From Deltaproteobacteria bacterium (GTDB lineage: Bacteria; Desulfobacterota_B; Binatia; UBA9968), in contig VBKY01000146.1 of NCBI GenBank assembly GCA_005879255.1, positions 34,904 through 72,918 on the forward strand: a stretch of DNA of 38,015 nucleotides, read 5' to 3'. The notes below the pieces were generated by a model. The model saw only the letters and a program-made list of their open reading frames with translations, did not search any database and was not told the origin of the DNA. Positions 8,927-17,487 of the stretch are shown one piece after another (position 1 is the stretch's first letter; every line of letters begins with the position of its first letter). The translations under genes were made by a program, and so were the position numbers.

Positions 8927-9697
8927 ATGTTGGAGCTTATCGGACAACTGCTCGGTCCTGTTGGGACGTTCGTTGTCATCGCCGCAATCATTCTCATCAG
9001 CGGCATCAAGATTCTGCGCGAGTATGAACGAGCGGTGATCTTCCGTCTCGGACGCATGGCCGCGGCGCGCGGTCCGGGAATTACTTACGTCATACCGTTA
9101 GTCGAAAAAATGGTCCGCGTGGATCTGCGCACCGTGACCATGGACGTGCCGCCGCAGGACGTCATCACTCGGGATAACGTCTCTGTCAAAGTGAGCGCGG
9201 TGCTCTATTTCAGAGTCGTAGATCCCAACCGCGCGATCCGCGAGGTGGAAAACTATCTGTTTGCCACTTCTCAGCTTGCCCAGGTGACTCTGCGCAGCGT
9301 CTGTGGTCAGGCTCCGCTCGACGAGTTGTTGGCGGAGCGGGAAAAAATCAACAGCCGGATTCAGGAGATCATCGATTCGCAGACCGAGCCATGGGGGATC
9401 AAAGTTGTTTTAGTTGAAGTCAAGCACATCGACCTGCCACAGGACATGCACCGTGCCATGGCAAAACAAGCGGAGGCTGAAAGAGAACGGCGAGCGAAGG
9501 TCATTCACGCCGACGGTGAGTTTCAAGCCTCCCAAAAGCTTGCCGACGCCGCCGAAATAATTGCCAGGCAGCCGAACGCCATGCATCTGCGTTTTCTGCA
9601 AAGTCTCGTGCAAGTGTCAGCGGAAAAAAACAACACGATCGTGTTGCCGATTCCTGTCGATCTCCTGACCCAAGGGCTCAACAAGATCAAACAATGA
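8927..9697 (+). CDS. Stomatin/prohibitin-like SPFH (band 7) membrane protein, slipin type
   Basis: A hydrophobic N-terminal segment (residues about 8-27) anchors the protein. It is followed by the band-7 domain: [54 protein letters not shown] charged coiled region rich in alanine and glutamate ([20 protein letters not shown]) and a hydrophobic tail complete it. Slipins oligomerise in the membrane and are thought to organise membrane domains or protease access. The usual partner, an NfeD protease gene, is absent on both sides, which is unusual. The ATG at 8927 after GAGTGAGAAG is preferred over a TTG 21 nt upstream. The product is 256 residues, normal for the family. Confidence 0.92.
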   Translation: MLELIGQLLGPVGTFVVIAAIILISGIKILREYERAVIFRLGRMAAARGPGITYVIPLVEKMVRVDLRTVTMDVPPQDVITRDNVSVKVSAVLYFRVVDPNRAIREVENYLFATSQLAQVTLRSVCGQAPLDELLAEREKINSRIQEIIDSQTEPWGIKVVLVEVKHIDLPQDMHRAMAKQAEAERERRAKVIHADGEFQASQKLADAAEIIARQPNAMHLRFLQSLVQVSAEKNNTIVLPIPVDLLTQGLNKIKQ

Positions 9698-9904
9698 ACG
9701 GGGAGTTTTGAATTTCCGGGAACACGCCGTTCAACGGATACCTTCTAAAGGTAATACGCTTCTCGTGGCTTAACCTGATTTTTTCTCGTCACCTTTGCGA
9801 ATTGCGCAACGTTTTTTTATCATTGAGGCAACATCGCGTCTCGATGTTCTACGGGAAATCGACGGGATATTTTTCATTACTCACTTCAATCTTGGAGAAT
9901 CGCC

Positions 9905-10210
9905 ATGAGTTTAAAGAAGCAGTACCTCAAGAAAGCTCGGGTATGTAAGGTTACATTTTCTATTCCAAAGGAGGCTGTCGGCTCGGCAATCGATGTAAGC
10001 CTGGTGGGGGATTTCAACGACTGGAGTCGAGATACGACCCCTATGAAACGTCTTAAAAACGGAACCTTTACGGCCACGCTGAGCCTGGAGCCAAACAAGG
10101 AATATCACTTCCGCTATCTCGTGGATGGGCAGCATTGGGCGAACGACTGGAGTGCCGACAAGTATGTGCCCAACGCGCACGGCAGCGACGACTCGGTCGT
10201 CGTCGTGTAA
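9905..10210 (+). CDS. Stand-alone CBM48 / isoamylase N-terminal-like (AMPK-beta type) glycogen-binding domain protein
   Basis: All of this 101-residue protein is one early-set beta-sandwich domain. The tell-tale segments are VSLVGDFNDWS near residues 32-42, the KNGTFTATLSL strand, YHFRYLVDGQHWANDWSADKYVPN and a terminal DDSVVVV. Such domains bind alpha-glucans and usually sit at the N-terminus of glycogen-branching enzymes or on AMPK beta subunits. Small free-standing copies occur in many bacteria with unknown partners. The ATG at 9905 follows GGAG at a good distance. It is flanked by intergenic DNA on both sides, so it is probably monocistronic. The sugar ligand cannot be told from sequence alone. 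Confidence 0.88.
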   Translation: MSLKKQYLKKARVCKVTFSIPKEAVGSAIDVSLVGDFNDWSRDTTPMKRLKNGTFTATLSLEPNKEYHFRYLVDGQHWANDWSADKYVPNAHGSDDSVVVV

Positions 10211-10305
10211 CCCGTGACGCCGATGCGGCTCAGACGCGCTGCGGTGAGTCACGCGTGACCAACATGCTGAGCTGACACGGGGAGCGCAAGGGTTATGTGC
10301 TTTTA

Positions 10306-10324
10306 GGCATAGTAATCTTATGCC
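10306..10324. repeat. Short inverted repeat over the end of the phosphoribosyltransferase gene
   Basis: GGCATA and TATGCC form perfect 6-bp arms around a 7-nt loop, overlapping the stop codon of the minus-strand gene. No T-tract follows in that direction, so it is at most a weak stop or mRNA-end hairpin. Confidence 0.35.
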
Positions 10325-10965
10325 ACGGCCGGGGCGCTTGCATTACTCTTTCGCAATGCGGCAATCACATCCTGCTCCGACACCTGGGTGAAATCTTCGA
10401 AGAACTGCCCCACGGCAAAGAAATCCGCGGACACATTCAAGCAAACCATGGCGTCGCACTCGTGCACCATGGCGCGCGCCGCATCCAGCGATGCTACGGC
10501 AACTGCGCCAATGAGCTTTTTTGGTTTCTTTGCACGCACCGCGCGAAAAGCCGCCGTCATCGTCGACCCTGTGGCGATTCCATCATCGACGATAATGACG
10601 ATCCGATCGATCGGATCGATGGGCTCGCGCCATGGTGTGTAGCGAGCGCGCCGCCCGCGCAGCACCGTAAGCTGCCGTTGTTTTTCGGCTTCGACAAATT
10701 GGGGATCGACGTCGGCGGCCCATTCTGCTAAGAAAGTGTTACCACTCTCATCGACAGCGCCGATAGCGAACTCGGGCTGATCAGGATGGCTGAGCTTGCG
10801 AACCAGGACGACGTCAAGCTCGCCTGCCAAAGCGTCGGCGATCATTCTGGTCATCGGCACAGCGCCTCGGGGGACGCCCAGCACTAAAGGATTCTGGTTC
10901 ACGCAATACGGGCTCAACTGCTCGATTAATTGCTGTGCGGCATGTTCCCGGCTTTTGAATCGCAT
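10318..10965 (-). CDS. Predicted phosphoribosyltransferase (type I PRTase fold, COG1926-like)
   Basis: The core PRPP-binding motif of type I phosphoribosyltransferases, VIIVDDGIATGSTM, is present in the second half. The N-terminal half has LGVPRGAVPM and VVLVRKLSHPDQPEFAIGAVDESG, typical of the family that stands alone or is fused to dienelactone-hydrolase-like domains. The natural substrate of this family is not established. ATG at 10965 is chosen because AAGG lies 5 nt upstream; a GTG at 10971 would add two residues. Related genes occur with universal stress proteins and ferritin-like genes in mycobacterial hypoxia regulons, which fits the content of this region, though that link is inference. 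Confidence 0.9.
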   Translation of the reverse strand: MRFKSREHAAQQLIEQLSPYCVNQNPLVLGVPRGAVPMTRMIADALAGELDVVLVRKLSHPDQPEFAIGAVDESGNTFLAEWAADVDPQFVEAEKQRQLTVLRGRRARYTPWREPIDPIDRIVIIVDDGIATGSTMTAAFRAVRAKKPKKLIGAVAVASLDAARAMVHECDAMVCLNVSADFFAVGQFFEDFTQVSEQDVIAALRKSNASAPAVA

Positions 10966-11615
10966 CTTCACCTTCCCTACTTACGCAATGGCTTTCGAAG
11001 CGATCGACTTTTTTTCCATACTGATCGAAAAGCTCCTGCCTTGATACCAACTCCTGATCCCTCGGAACGCCGGCCACTTTGCGCTTCATAATCAATGCTA
11101 ACATCGCCGCGGCTCAGTGTTTTGCTCACTGGGTCGTCCCTATCCATTCGGGATCGACCGCTTGAATATTTCATCTTTGACCTTTGGATAGGCAAATCCG
11201 GGGGTGGAAACGCTCCATATATGTTATACGTTTTCATGACTTCTAGTTCAATTTTGAATGAATCGGAGTAGAGTATTATATCGATATATAGGGGTATTCT
11301 TCAGCCCCTGGAATATCCGTAGCTTCACAACGCGATTACGGGGTGATTTTTTTCAAGTTTTGCGAACTCGCCTTGACAGGCCACACTGTGGTCATTATCT
11401 TTAAATTTGGGTGTTTCTAAACTGGCGCAAGCCTTTGATATATTTTGGATCCGAAATGACCTGTGCCACTTTTGGCGTACCGACAACTATCATTAGTAAA
11501 TTGCGTAACATAAGAACATATGTTGAACGAAAAGGTCGCCCGGAGCGTCTAACTTCTTAACCCCAGAAATTTCTTATCAGCAAAGCGCCGGAGCATGGAA
11601 ACCAAGGAGATCATA
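10966..11615. other. Long divergent intergenic region before the sigma-factor gene
   Basis: About 650 bases separate the phosphoribosyltransferase and sigma-factor starts. The part from 11230 to 11560 is AT-rich. It contains a good sigma-70-type promoter (11373-11401) and a weaker one, TTGAAT at 11254 with TATATC at 11277. A short AGGGG/CCCCT hairpin sits at 11290-11309. No convincing gene was found; the minus-strand frame at 10977-11237 has no recognisable content. Confidence 0.5.
11373..11401 (+). promoter_or_regulatory. Sigma-70-type promoter for the sigma-factor gene, with a dyad in the spacer
   Basis: A perfect -35 TTGACA (11373-11378) is followed after 17 nt by TATCTT (11396-11401). 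The spacer contains CCACACTGTGG (11381-11391), 5-bp arms around one base, a plausible repressor or activator site. The leader to the chosen ATG would be about 210 nt. Confidence 0.55.
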
Positions 11616-13163
11616 ATGTCCCCCCCTTTCGACACGGAAAGAGAGATAAACGAGAATTTTGAAGACCGCGAATTGAGCGACGGTTCATTCGACGATCAAG
11701 AGCAGAGTGCGCCCGATATCGAGCCGGTCGAAGATACTGAGGATAGTGACGAGTCAGAGCCGGCAGGTTCGGATATCGCGCTCGGCTCGGTGCAGCAGTA
11801 CCTGCGCGACATCGGCTCGGTGGCACTATTGACGCGAGAGCGGGAGGTCGAACTGGCTATGCGGGTCGAGCAGGGTCAGAAACAGATCCTCGAAGCGCTC
11901 TTCTCTACGCCGATGACAATGCGTCAGGTGCTTCGACTTGGCCAGGCTGTGGCAAGTGGCGAGCTGTCGCTGGGCGAGATCACCGACAAGCACGATGGCG
12001 ATGAGGAAGATAGCGACGAGCAGGGCGGTGACGACCCAAAGACATTTCTCAAACTGATCGCAAAACTGTCGAGAATCAGCGAGCGGAATGCAGCCATCGC
12101 GCGCGAGCTAAAGCGCTCCCGTGTGTCTCAGCAACGACGTGCCAAGCTGCTCGGGCAACAACAAGTGCTGGCGGCTAGAATGCTCGCAGTCATGAAAGAA
12201 TTGCACCTCTCGTCGACAAAAATCGATGAGTTAATTGGTCGAGTAAGGCATGTGGCCGATCGACTCAATGTCTTGGAACGACAGTACCGTGAGTTCCGCA
12301 ACGGCAAGCGTATCAAAATAACCGCCGAAATCCATGCATTGGAAGAACATGCTGGGCTTCCTGCGGCGGAGCTTGTGAATCAGGCGCGCCTGATCCAAGA
12401 CGGCGAAGCTCTGGTAAGCACATCTAGGAAGGAATTCACCGAGGCCAACCTACGCCTAGTCGTGAGCATCGCCAAGAAGTATATCAACCGGGGTTTGAGC
12501 TTTCTGGACCTGATTCAGGAAGGTAATCTCGGACTGATGCGCGCGGTCGAGAAATTCGACTACCGGCTTGGCTTCCGTTTTTCTACCTATGCGAGTTGGT
12601 GGATTCGCCAAGGTATCACGCGCGGGCTCATCGACACTGGACACACGATTCGCGTACCGGTTCACCGAGTCGAATCGCGCAATAAGGTCCTCCAGACTGC
12701 GCGCCAGATGCAAACAAAGCTCGGTCGCGATCCCAAGCCTGAAGAACTGGCCAGGGAGATGGAGTTGTCCGTTCAGGATTTGCTAAAATTGGTGCAAACC
12801 CATGGGGAGCCGGTTTCATTGCAAACTCCGATTTGGGAGGACGGTGATCGGCTTGAAGACTTCGTCGAAGATCGCATTCGGCCCAAGCCTGAAGAACAAG
12901 CGTTGGACGGTACTCTCCGCAGGGAAGTTAGAAAAGCCCTTTCTCTGTTGACGCCGCGCCAGGAAACCGTGCTGCGTAAACGCTTCGGTATCGAGGAAAA
13001 GCGCGATTACACTCTCGAGGAACTCGGCGAGATGTTTGCGGTTACGCGCGAGCGGATTCGGCAGATTGAGCAAAGATCACTGCAGATTCTGCGCAATCCG
13101 AAGCGGCGAAAGCCGCTGGCGCCAAGTGGCAAAGCGCTGGCTGGAGATCCAACCCTGAATTAA
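11616..13163 (+). CDS. rpoD: RNA polymerase sigma-70 family factor (RpoD-like, group 1/2)
   Basis: The protein recruits RNA polymerase to promoters. Region 1.2 is seen in [11 protein letters not shown] and [11 protein letters not shown]. Region 2 has [40 protein letters not shown] and [17 protein letters not shown] (-10 recognition and melting). Region 3 starts [11 protein letters not shown]. Region 4.2 is [23 protein letters not shown] non-conserved insert lies between regions 1.2 and 2.1. The N-terminus is a short acidic tail rather than a clear region 1.1. Several positions differ from canonical RpoD (RGLIDTGHT in place of the usual RSIADQART; a KRKPL tail), so this may be a paralogue rather than the only housekeeping factor. 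AAGGAG 8 nt before the ATG at 11616 decides the start over the ATG at 11595. Confidence 0.9.
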   Translation: MSPPFDTEREINENFEDRELSDGSFDDQEQSAPDIEPVEDTEDSDESEPAGSDIALGSVQQYLRDIGSVALLTREREVELAMRVEQGQKQILEALFSTPMTMRQVLRLGQAVASGELSLGEITDKHDGDEEDSDEQGGDDPKTFLKLIAKLSRISERNAAIARELKRSRVSQQRRAKLLGQQQVLAARMLAVMKELHLSSTKIDELIGRVRHVADRLNVLERQYREFRNGKRIKITAEIHALEEHAGLPAAELVNQARLIQDGEALVSTSRKEFTEANLRLVVSIAKKYINRGLSFLDLIQEGNLGLMRAVEKFDYRLGFRFSTYASWWIRQGITRGLIDTGHTIRVPVHRVESRNKVLQTARQMQTKLGRDPKPEELAREMELSVQDLLKLVQTHGEPVSLQTPIWEDGDRLEDFVEDRIRPKPEEQALDGTLRREVRKALSLLTPRQETVLRKRFGIEEKRDYTLEELGEMFAVTRERIRQIEQRSLQILRNPKRRKPLAPSGKALAGDPTLN

Positions 13164-13182
13164 TCGGTCTTTTACATCCGTA

Positions 13183-13204
13183 GGGGTACGGCGTGACGTG
13201 CCCC
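13183..13204 (+). terminator. Possible terminator after the sigma-factor gene
   Basis: GGGGTACG and CGTGCCCC pair (one G-U) around a 6-nt loop, 20 nt after the stop codon. A TTTTTT run starts about 11 nt further on, later than in a classic intrinsic terminator. Confidence 0.4.
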
Positions 13205-13243
13205 GAAGAGCAAACTTTTTTCAGCGCCTAGAGATCCTACCAG

Positions 13244-13259
13244 TGGCACATGCTCTGCC
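13244..13259 (+). promoter_or_regulatory. Putative sigma-54 promoter before a small membrane protein gene
   Basis: The sequence TGGCACATGCTCTGCC has a perfect TGGCAC block and TGC with GG and GC exactly 10 nt apart. The predicted start lies near 13270, leaving a 48-nt leader with a perfect GGAGG before the ATG at 13318. Confidence 0.6.
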
Positions 13260-13317
13260 TTTAAAACTATTGAGACGATAGACTGGACATGCGAGTTCTT
13301 TTCGGCCGGAGGTGTTT

Positions 13318-13431
13318 ATGGCAAACGAAACCGAACTCATTTATCTGGTGCTCCTCGCGCTCTTGACGCTAGTCATCCACGTAATTCTTTCGGCAAAGGA
13401 TCGTCGGCACGATCGACACGCACATCGGTAG
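13318..13431 (+). CDS. Small single-pass membrane protein (37 residues)
   Basis: An ATG at 13318 preceded by GGAGG at 5 nt opens a 37-codon frame ending in TAG. The product has an acidic N-terminus (MANETE), one hydrophobic helix of about 19 residues (LIYLVLLALLTLVIHVIL) and a basic, histidine-rich tail (KDRRHDRHAHR). The charges suggest the N-terminus faces outward and the tail the cytoplasm. I do not recognise a family. The strong ribosome binding site and the -24/-12 promoter just upstream argue that it is expressed, perhaps as a regulator of a membrane complex or a stress peptide. Function is unknown. Confidence 0.6.
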   Translation: MANETELIYLVLLALLTLVIHVILSAKDRRHDRHAHR

Positions 13432-13499
13432 TCAGCGTGCGCAACGTCAGATGGCGCCGGCTGGGGTTGATTTTAGGTGACTCAAGCGGGCGTTGTCCG

Positions 13500-13531
13500 A
13501 TCTGCAACATTTTTGCGGCAAGATTGCAGAT
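13500..13531. repeat. Inverted repeat downstream of the small membrane protein gene
   Basis: ATCTGCAA at 13500-13507 and TTGCAGAT at 13524-13531 are perfect 8-bp arms around 16 nt. It is not followed by a T-tract. It could be a hairpin at the 3' end of the small transcript or a protein-binding dyad. Confidence 0.4.
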
Positions 13532-13680
13532 TCGGCAAAGCGCAGAAGCGTTCCCGGCAGCCGTATCTGTCCGGAAACCGGTTTTGATCGGCTGAGTGGG
13601 CAACGCTTCGAGGCTCCTCCGGCGAAAGTTCGATGCTGTTTTCGTTCATTCCATTCAAATAGCTTTTGTTGAGTTTGCGG

Positions 13681-14175
13681 TCAGCTTAAGTAGCTCAAAT
13701 GAGACTGCGGATCGCTTCTCATCAGCAGTTCGCGGAGAGTGTCGCGGTGTCTTCTACCGTCTTCATAGATCCGCTCCAAGACTTCGGCGACGGCCGGCAG
13801 CTCTTCGCGGATGCTGCGCGCCTGTTCGATCAGCTCCCCTGAGTACCGCTGCTCCTCGTTCAGATCTTCCAATAAGTACTGCCAACTAGTCTTCTCGGTA
13901 CTGGTAAGCGGCGGGACGTCAGGCAATGTCCCACCTAACAACTTGATCTTTTCAGCAATCCATTCGACATGTTTCGCTTCATCCGCGGCGATCGCCAACA
14001 ACCTATCGCGAAATTGACTGTACTGCATCCGATCCGCGTGTTGCCTGTAGTGCGCGATATGTTGGCTTCCTTTGACGTATCGGTCGTTCAAAATTGCTAG
14101 TGCTTTGGCCCTTACGTCGAGGGAAAACCCGAGAAACCCGCGCCACCATTCACCCCAACTTTTACCGACCGCCAT
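13681..14175 (-). CDS. Ferritin-like / rubrerythrin-like helical protein
   Basis: The 164-residue protein is almost entirely helical. It carries the ferritin-like signature ADEAKHVEWI (E66-x2-H69), and EDLNEEQRYS (E107/E108) in the next helix. The usual second E-x-x-H near the end reads EDGRRH (E138, H143), so one ligand is displaced or missing and the diiron site may be altered. Family members store iron or act in peroxide or membrane-stress defence. The start is ATG at 14175 with a perfect GGAGG 4 nt upstream; a longer frame back to 14232 has no ribosome binding site. It stands alone between the small membrane protein and an opposite-strand gene. Confidence 0.75.
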   Translation of the reverse strand: MAVGKSWGEWWRGFLGFSLDVRAKALAILNDRYVKGSQHIAHYRQHADRMQYSQFRDRLLAIAADEAKHVEWIAEKIKLLGGTLPDVPPLTSTEKTSWQYLLEDLNEEQRYSGELIEQARSIREELPAVAEVLERIYEDGRRHRDTLRELLMRSDPQSHLSYLS

Positions 14176-14224
14176 AAAACCTCCGTCGTGAAAGCAGTTT
14201 CTGGCAACGAGAACCAAACAAACG

Positions 14225-14458
14225 TCACGCAACGGACAAATTCTCAGCGGATATAAGTATCTTCAGATTAACGTATTGTCGAGCGTTGCTATCACAGAAG
14301 CGGCAATCAAGGATCGCCTCATCGAGGACAACTCTTAAACGCAAGTCTTGCTCACATGAATTCAACGGAGCACTAAAAGGGCATTTCTCACAATGGACGA
14401 AACTGAAGGTGTTTGGCGAATTGACGATGGACTCAGCCACGGTGCCGTTTGACTCCAT
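14225..14458 (-). CDS. Possible small cysteine-rich protein, unrecognised
   Basis: The 77-residue frame has a CEKC pair, a single C near residue 34 and a CRFC pair near residues 52-55, which could form a metal-binding ribbon. The ATG at 14458 has no clear ribosome binding site and I recognise no family. It would end upstream of the ferritin-like gene on the same strand. The regular cysteine spacing is the only argument for it; it may be a chance frame. Confidence 0.3.
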   Translation of the reverse strand: MESNGTVAESIVNSPNTFSFVHCEKCPFSAPLNSCEQDLRLRVVLDEAILDCRFCDSNARQYVNLKILISAENLSVA

Positions 14459-14477
14459 TAAATGCTAAATTCGATCC

Positions 14478-15602
14478 ATGATACCAACCGAGCTTCTGTC
14501 GCCGTCAGTCGAGTCTCCGGTCATTCAAAGCGGAGTCTGTTACGTCGTCTTCGCCTATGACGCGGCGCGCGTGATCGATCTCGAAGTAGCCGACCGCCGT
14601 ATCCATGAGACCACCGAGCGGCCGGGCATTGCGCGCAAACGGCGCACGCCGAGTTATTTCGAATTTCAGCCGCCGCCGCTACGCGTGAGCCGGGACGCGG
14701 AGCTGTTCCAGATCGGCAAGTTCACGACGCGCCCAAGCCTGGATGTGATGGTTTACGATTTTGGCGCCGTCGCGGTCACCTACGCCCTACCCATTCAAGG
14801 GTCTTTTGACGATTTACTCGGGCTCAGCGAAGAGCTTTACGACAACGAGGTGTTGCTTGCTGATTCACGGTTGCGGGTGAGTCAACTCTTGACGGTCATC
14901 GGCGACGCGGCGAGCCAGGCACACGAGTCTCCTGTGGTTGAAGATTACGTGATCTTTCACATACAAAGCTTCGCCCAGCCCTTCGACGTCAACCGCTTGT
15001 GCGCAGACCATGGCCGCGCGATCGCCCAGGTTTTGCGCGCCGAACGACAAGCGCTTTCCGAGCAGGAAGTCGATGACGCGTTGGCCGTGCGCATCTCTTA
15101 CGGGCTCCAGGATCTCACTATCGTTGATTGGAATGCCTCACTGTTAATCGACCGTGAGGGAGAGGATGTTCGCGCGGTGTTGGAGTTCGCCAACGTCGAA
15201 TTATTGGAGATGCGCTACGTCGATGAGAAACTCGATCGCGCGCTGGATCAAGCCCATGAGACGCTGTCGCGGCGGTCGTGGGGCCTGCTTCGGATACTCG
15301 GACCTTACGGCGCCGACCTGCGCAGCGTAGCCGAATTGCAGGTCGACAATGCCGCCTTGTTCGAAGGCGTCAATAACACTCTAAAACTGCTTGGCGACCA
15401 GTATCTCGCGCGCGTCTACCGCCTGATCAATCGCCGCTTTCACCTCGACGAGTGGGATTCGAGCATTCTGCGCAAGCTACAGACGCTGGAGAGCATTTAC
15501 GAAAAAATCTCCGATCAAGCGTCGAACCGGCGCATGGAACTCTTGGAATGGGTGATTATTTTCTTGATTGCCTTTTCCACCGCTTTGGAATTTGTTCGCT
15601 AG
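14478..15602 (+). CDS. RMD1/DUF155-like membrane protein
   Basis: The protein has 374 residues. A soluble part contains MVYDFGAVAVTY, EELYDNEVLLADSR and a long helical region with YRLINRRFHLDEWDSSILRKLQTLESIYEKI. One C-terminal membrane helix follows (LEWVIIFLIAFSTALEFV). This arrangement, including the RRMELLEW lead-in to the final helix, resembles RMD1/DUF155 proteins, which in eukaryotes are mitochondrial membrane proteins and in bacteria have no settled function. It lies alone between two oppositely oriented genes. The family call rests on recalled C-terminal pattern rather than on an alignment. No clear ribosome binding site precedes the ATG at 14478. Confidence 0.55.
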   Translation: MIPTELLSPSVESPVIQSGVCYVVFAYDAARVIDLEVADRRIHETTERPGIARKRRTPSYFEFQPPPLRVSRDAELFQIGKFTTRPSLDVMVYDFGAVAVTYALPIQGSFDDLLGLSEELYDNEVLLADSRLRVSQLLTVIGDAASQAHESPVVEDYVIFHIQSFAQPFDVNRLCADHGRAIAQVLRAERQALSEQEVDDALAVRISYGLQDLTIVDWNASLLIDREGEDVRAVLEFANVELLEMRYVDEKLDRALDQAHETLSRRSWGLLRILGPYGADLRSVAELQVDNAALFEGVNNTLKLLGDQYLARVYRLINRRFHLDEWDSSILRKLQTLESIYEKISDQASNRRMELLEWVIIFLIAFSTALEFVR

Positions 15603-15648
15603 CCGTCGGTTGGCGAACTGCTCCTTGGCGGCTGAGCCATAGTTAACC

Positions 15649-16527
15649 TTAGGTCGATCCCGTCGATTTCTCTGGTACTGCCAATACCGGACAGCGAGCG
15701 CGGCGCAGGATGCGCTCGGTGGTGCTGCCGCGGAATGCGTCGAGAAAATCTATATGACCTTGGGTCGCCATAACGATCAAATCTGGCTTCCAGTCGGCTT
15801 CTTCTTTGAGAATGAGCTCGACCGCATCTCCCGGCAATAAGCGCTCTTCCCACTTCCAGTCCGGTCGGTGCGGTAGATAAAGCGTGGGCATGCCTCCTTC
15901 TATCCCGGCATGTAACAGCTTGAACTCGACCTCGGGGCACCTCAGTCCGGTAGCCAAGAAGTATGCCTCCTCAAGAGCTGCTTGAGCATTGGGCTCGTGA
16001 TCCACGGGTATGAGAATTCGCCGTAGTGTGACAGCGCCATTGGCCGGAGAAATGAATCCCTTACTCTGGCTCGGTACGAACAGCGTCATCGCGCGCGAAC
16101 GGCGCGCCAGAGGTTCGGCGACCGGCTTGTGGAGCCAACGGGAAAGTCCCTCCCTTTGGTATGTCGCCAATACGAGCAGATCAGGAGGATGCTCTTCGCA
16201 ATAGCGCACCATCGATTCCAGCGGGTCGCTATCCGAGTTGAGGATCTTTTTCACGCGCAAACCGGTTTGGATCACGTCTTCCACCTTCGCGCCCGCCGGC
16301 AAGATTTTCCAGCGCGCCAAAGTCGCGCGAACGCCCGGGAATTCGGTCCAGTGCACGTCTTTATCGGCGCCGAGTTTATCGCTTTGCACATGCGCGATCT
16401 CCAACTCGGCCTTGGACAAGAGGGCGATCTTCAGCGCGTGGGCAAAGGCGACTCGGCTGGCCTTGGAAAAATCCGATGGATGTAAGATTCTGATTAGAGG
16501 CTCGCCGCCAGTTGTAGTGTCAGCCAC
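15649..16527 (-). CDS. Universal stress protein with two tandem Usp domains
   Basis: Two Usp domains are joined in 292 residues. Domain 1 starts RILHPSDFSKASRVAFAHAL and ends MTLFVPSQ; domain 2 starts RRILIPVDHEPNAQAALEEA, continues PDLIVMATQGH and GSTTERILRRARCPVLAVP, the nucleotide-binding glycine region and last strand. Such proteins accumulate in starvation, hypoxia or oxidative stress and often bind ATP. The start is the GTG at 16527, 5 nt after a perfect AAGGAGG. The frame stays open upstream to 16671, and that extension reads like the tail of another Usp domain (SYSHFVAASCPVLTVS), perhaps a remnant of an earlier copy. Confidence 0.92.
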   Translation of the reverse strand: MADTTTGGEPLIRILHPSDFSKASRVAFAHALKIALLSKAELEIAHVQSDKLGADKDVHWTEFPGVRATLARWKILPAGAKVEDVIQTGLRVKKILNSDSDPLESMVRYCEEHPPDLLVLATYQREGLSRWLHKPVAEPLARRSRAMTLFVPSQSKGFISPANGAVTLRRILIPVDHEPNAQAALEEAYFLATGLRCPEVEFKLLHAGIEGGMPTLYLPHRPDWKWEERLLPGDAVELILKEEADWKPDLIVMATQGHIDFLDAFRGSTTERILRRARCPVLAVPEKSTGST

Positions 16528-16759
16528 GTCAACCTCCTTGCGCGGGTCTCTGCTCCGCGCGGCCGGTGACTTGAGGCTCACCGTCAGCACCGGGCAAGAC
16601 GCCGCGACGAAATGCGAATAGGAGAGATCCCCCATAACCTTCACCCCGATCATCTTGATCACGGAGTCCAAGGTATGCTTACATTGTATCTATGATATCG
16701 GGCAGTATCTATGAACGGGCATCTCATATAACATAAGAGCAATTACTGGCGAGGTGCAA

Positions 16760-17212
16760 ATGATAAACTCAGCACTATCCAATTTGTTTCGTGCCCACAG
16801 GCTGATTGGCTTAAGCGCTTTGCTGAGCGGAGTGATTTTTCTCGGGATACCTCACACGGGATTGCCACAAAGCGTACGCGCTCGCGAAGACATCGCGCGC
16901 ATTTTGGCGGTCGAAAAAATTAATGTCGCTGATGGCATGGTGTCGGGCGAGGTTTACAATCGATCTGCCAACACGGTCCGCGATGTGCAGCTCTTCGTTC
17001 GGTACACGTGGTTATGGGACAACGAAACGAAACCCGGCAAGGACGACCCAGGCACATCGACTTATTATACTCTGCCGAAAGAGATTCCCCCCGGCGGAAG
17101 CTTGCCTTTCACTTACAAGCCCTCGCCTCCGCCACCCAAGATGGCGGGCGGCCACTTCGAAACCACGGTTTCCGTTGCTGGGTTCACTGAAGTTATACCC
17201 CAAACAAGGTAA
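16760..17212 (+). CDS. Secreted protein with an FxLYD-like beta-sandwich domain
   Basis: A hydrophobic signal segment (about residues 16-35) with a likely cleavage near LPQSVRA precedes a beta-rich domain. It has VSGEVYNRSANTVRDVQLFVRYTW, an IPPG turn and a terminal AGFTEVIPQ. The pattern (gain of a modified variant of a bond after VxGxVxN, then PPG) resembles extracytoplasmic FxLYD domains. No enzyme motif is seen. ATG at 16760 with GAGG 5 nt upstream is preferred over a GTG six bases earlier. It is divergent from the universal stress gene. Function is unknown; a periplasmic or surface role is inferred. Confidence 0.75.
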   Translation: MINSALSNLFRAHRLIGLSALLSGVIFLGIPHTGLPQSVRAREDIARILAVEKINVADGMVSGEVYNRSANTVRDVQLFVRYTWLWDNETKPGKDDPGTSTYYTLPKEIPPGGSLPFTYKPSPPPPKMAGGHFETTVSVAGFTEVIPQTR

Positions 17213-17487
17213 CCCCCTTCAGACTAAACGCCTTCCGATTTGCACCTCTCGCAATTACGGCAGGGCGCGCTCCGCCTCTGTAACATGGACGAATTCATCG
17301 CGAGCTTCCCGGAATGCGACATCGGGGCAATGCCGCCGCTGCAAAGGAACGAATGCTGAGCTCGGACCGTCGAGTGAATGCGTAGTTAATTCAGATGATT
17401 TAAGCGCCACACAGGTCGTCATGGCCGACCTATAAATGAGGTGAGTCCGAAAAAAGTATCTATTGTCTTTAAGGAGGCGCAACCGGT

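Noticed and set aside
8632..9057. Minus-strand frame with hydrophobic stretches over the stomatin start
   Set aside because: It is the shadow of the NAD synthetase end and the slipin membrane segment.
9698..9735. TGAACGG/CCGTTCA arms after the stomatin gene as a terminator
   Set aside because: The loop is 25 nt and no T-tract follows.
10814..11104. Minus-strand frame upstream of the phosphoribosyltransferase
   Set aside because: It overlaps the start of a clearly real gene in another frame and has no recognisable domain.
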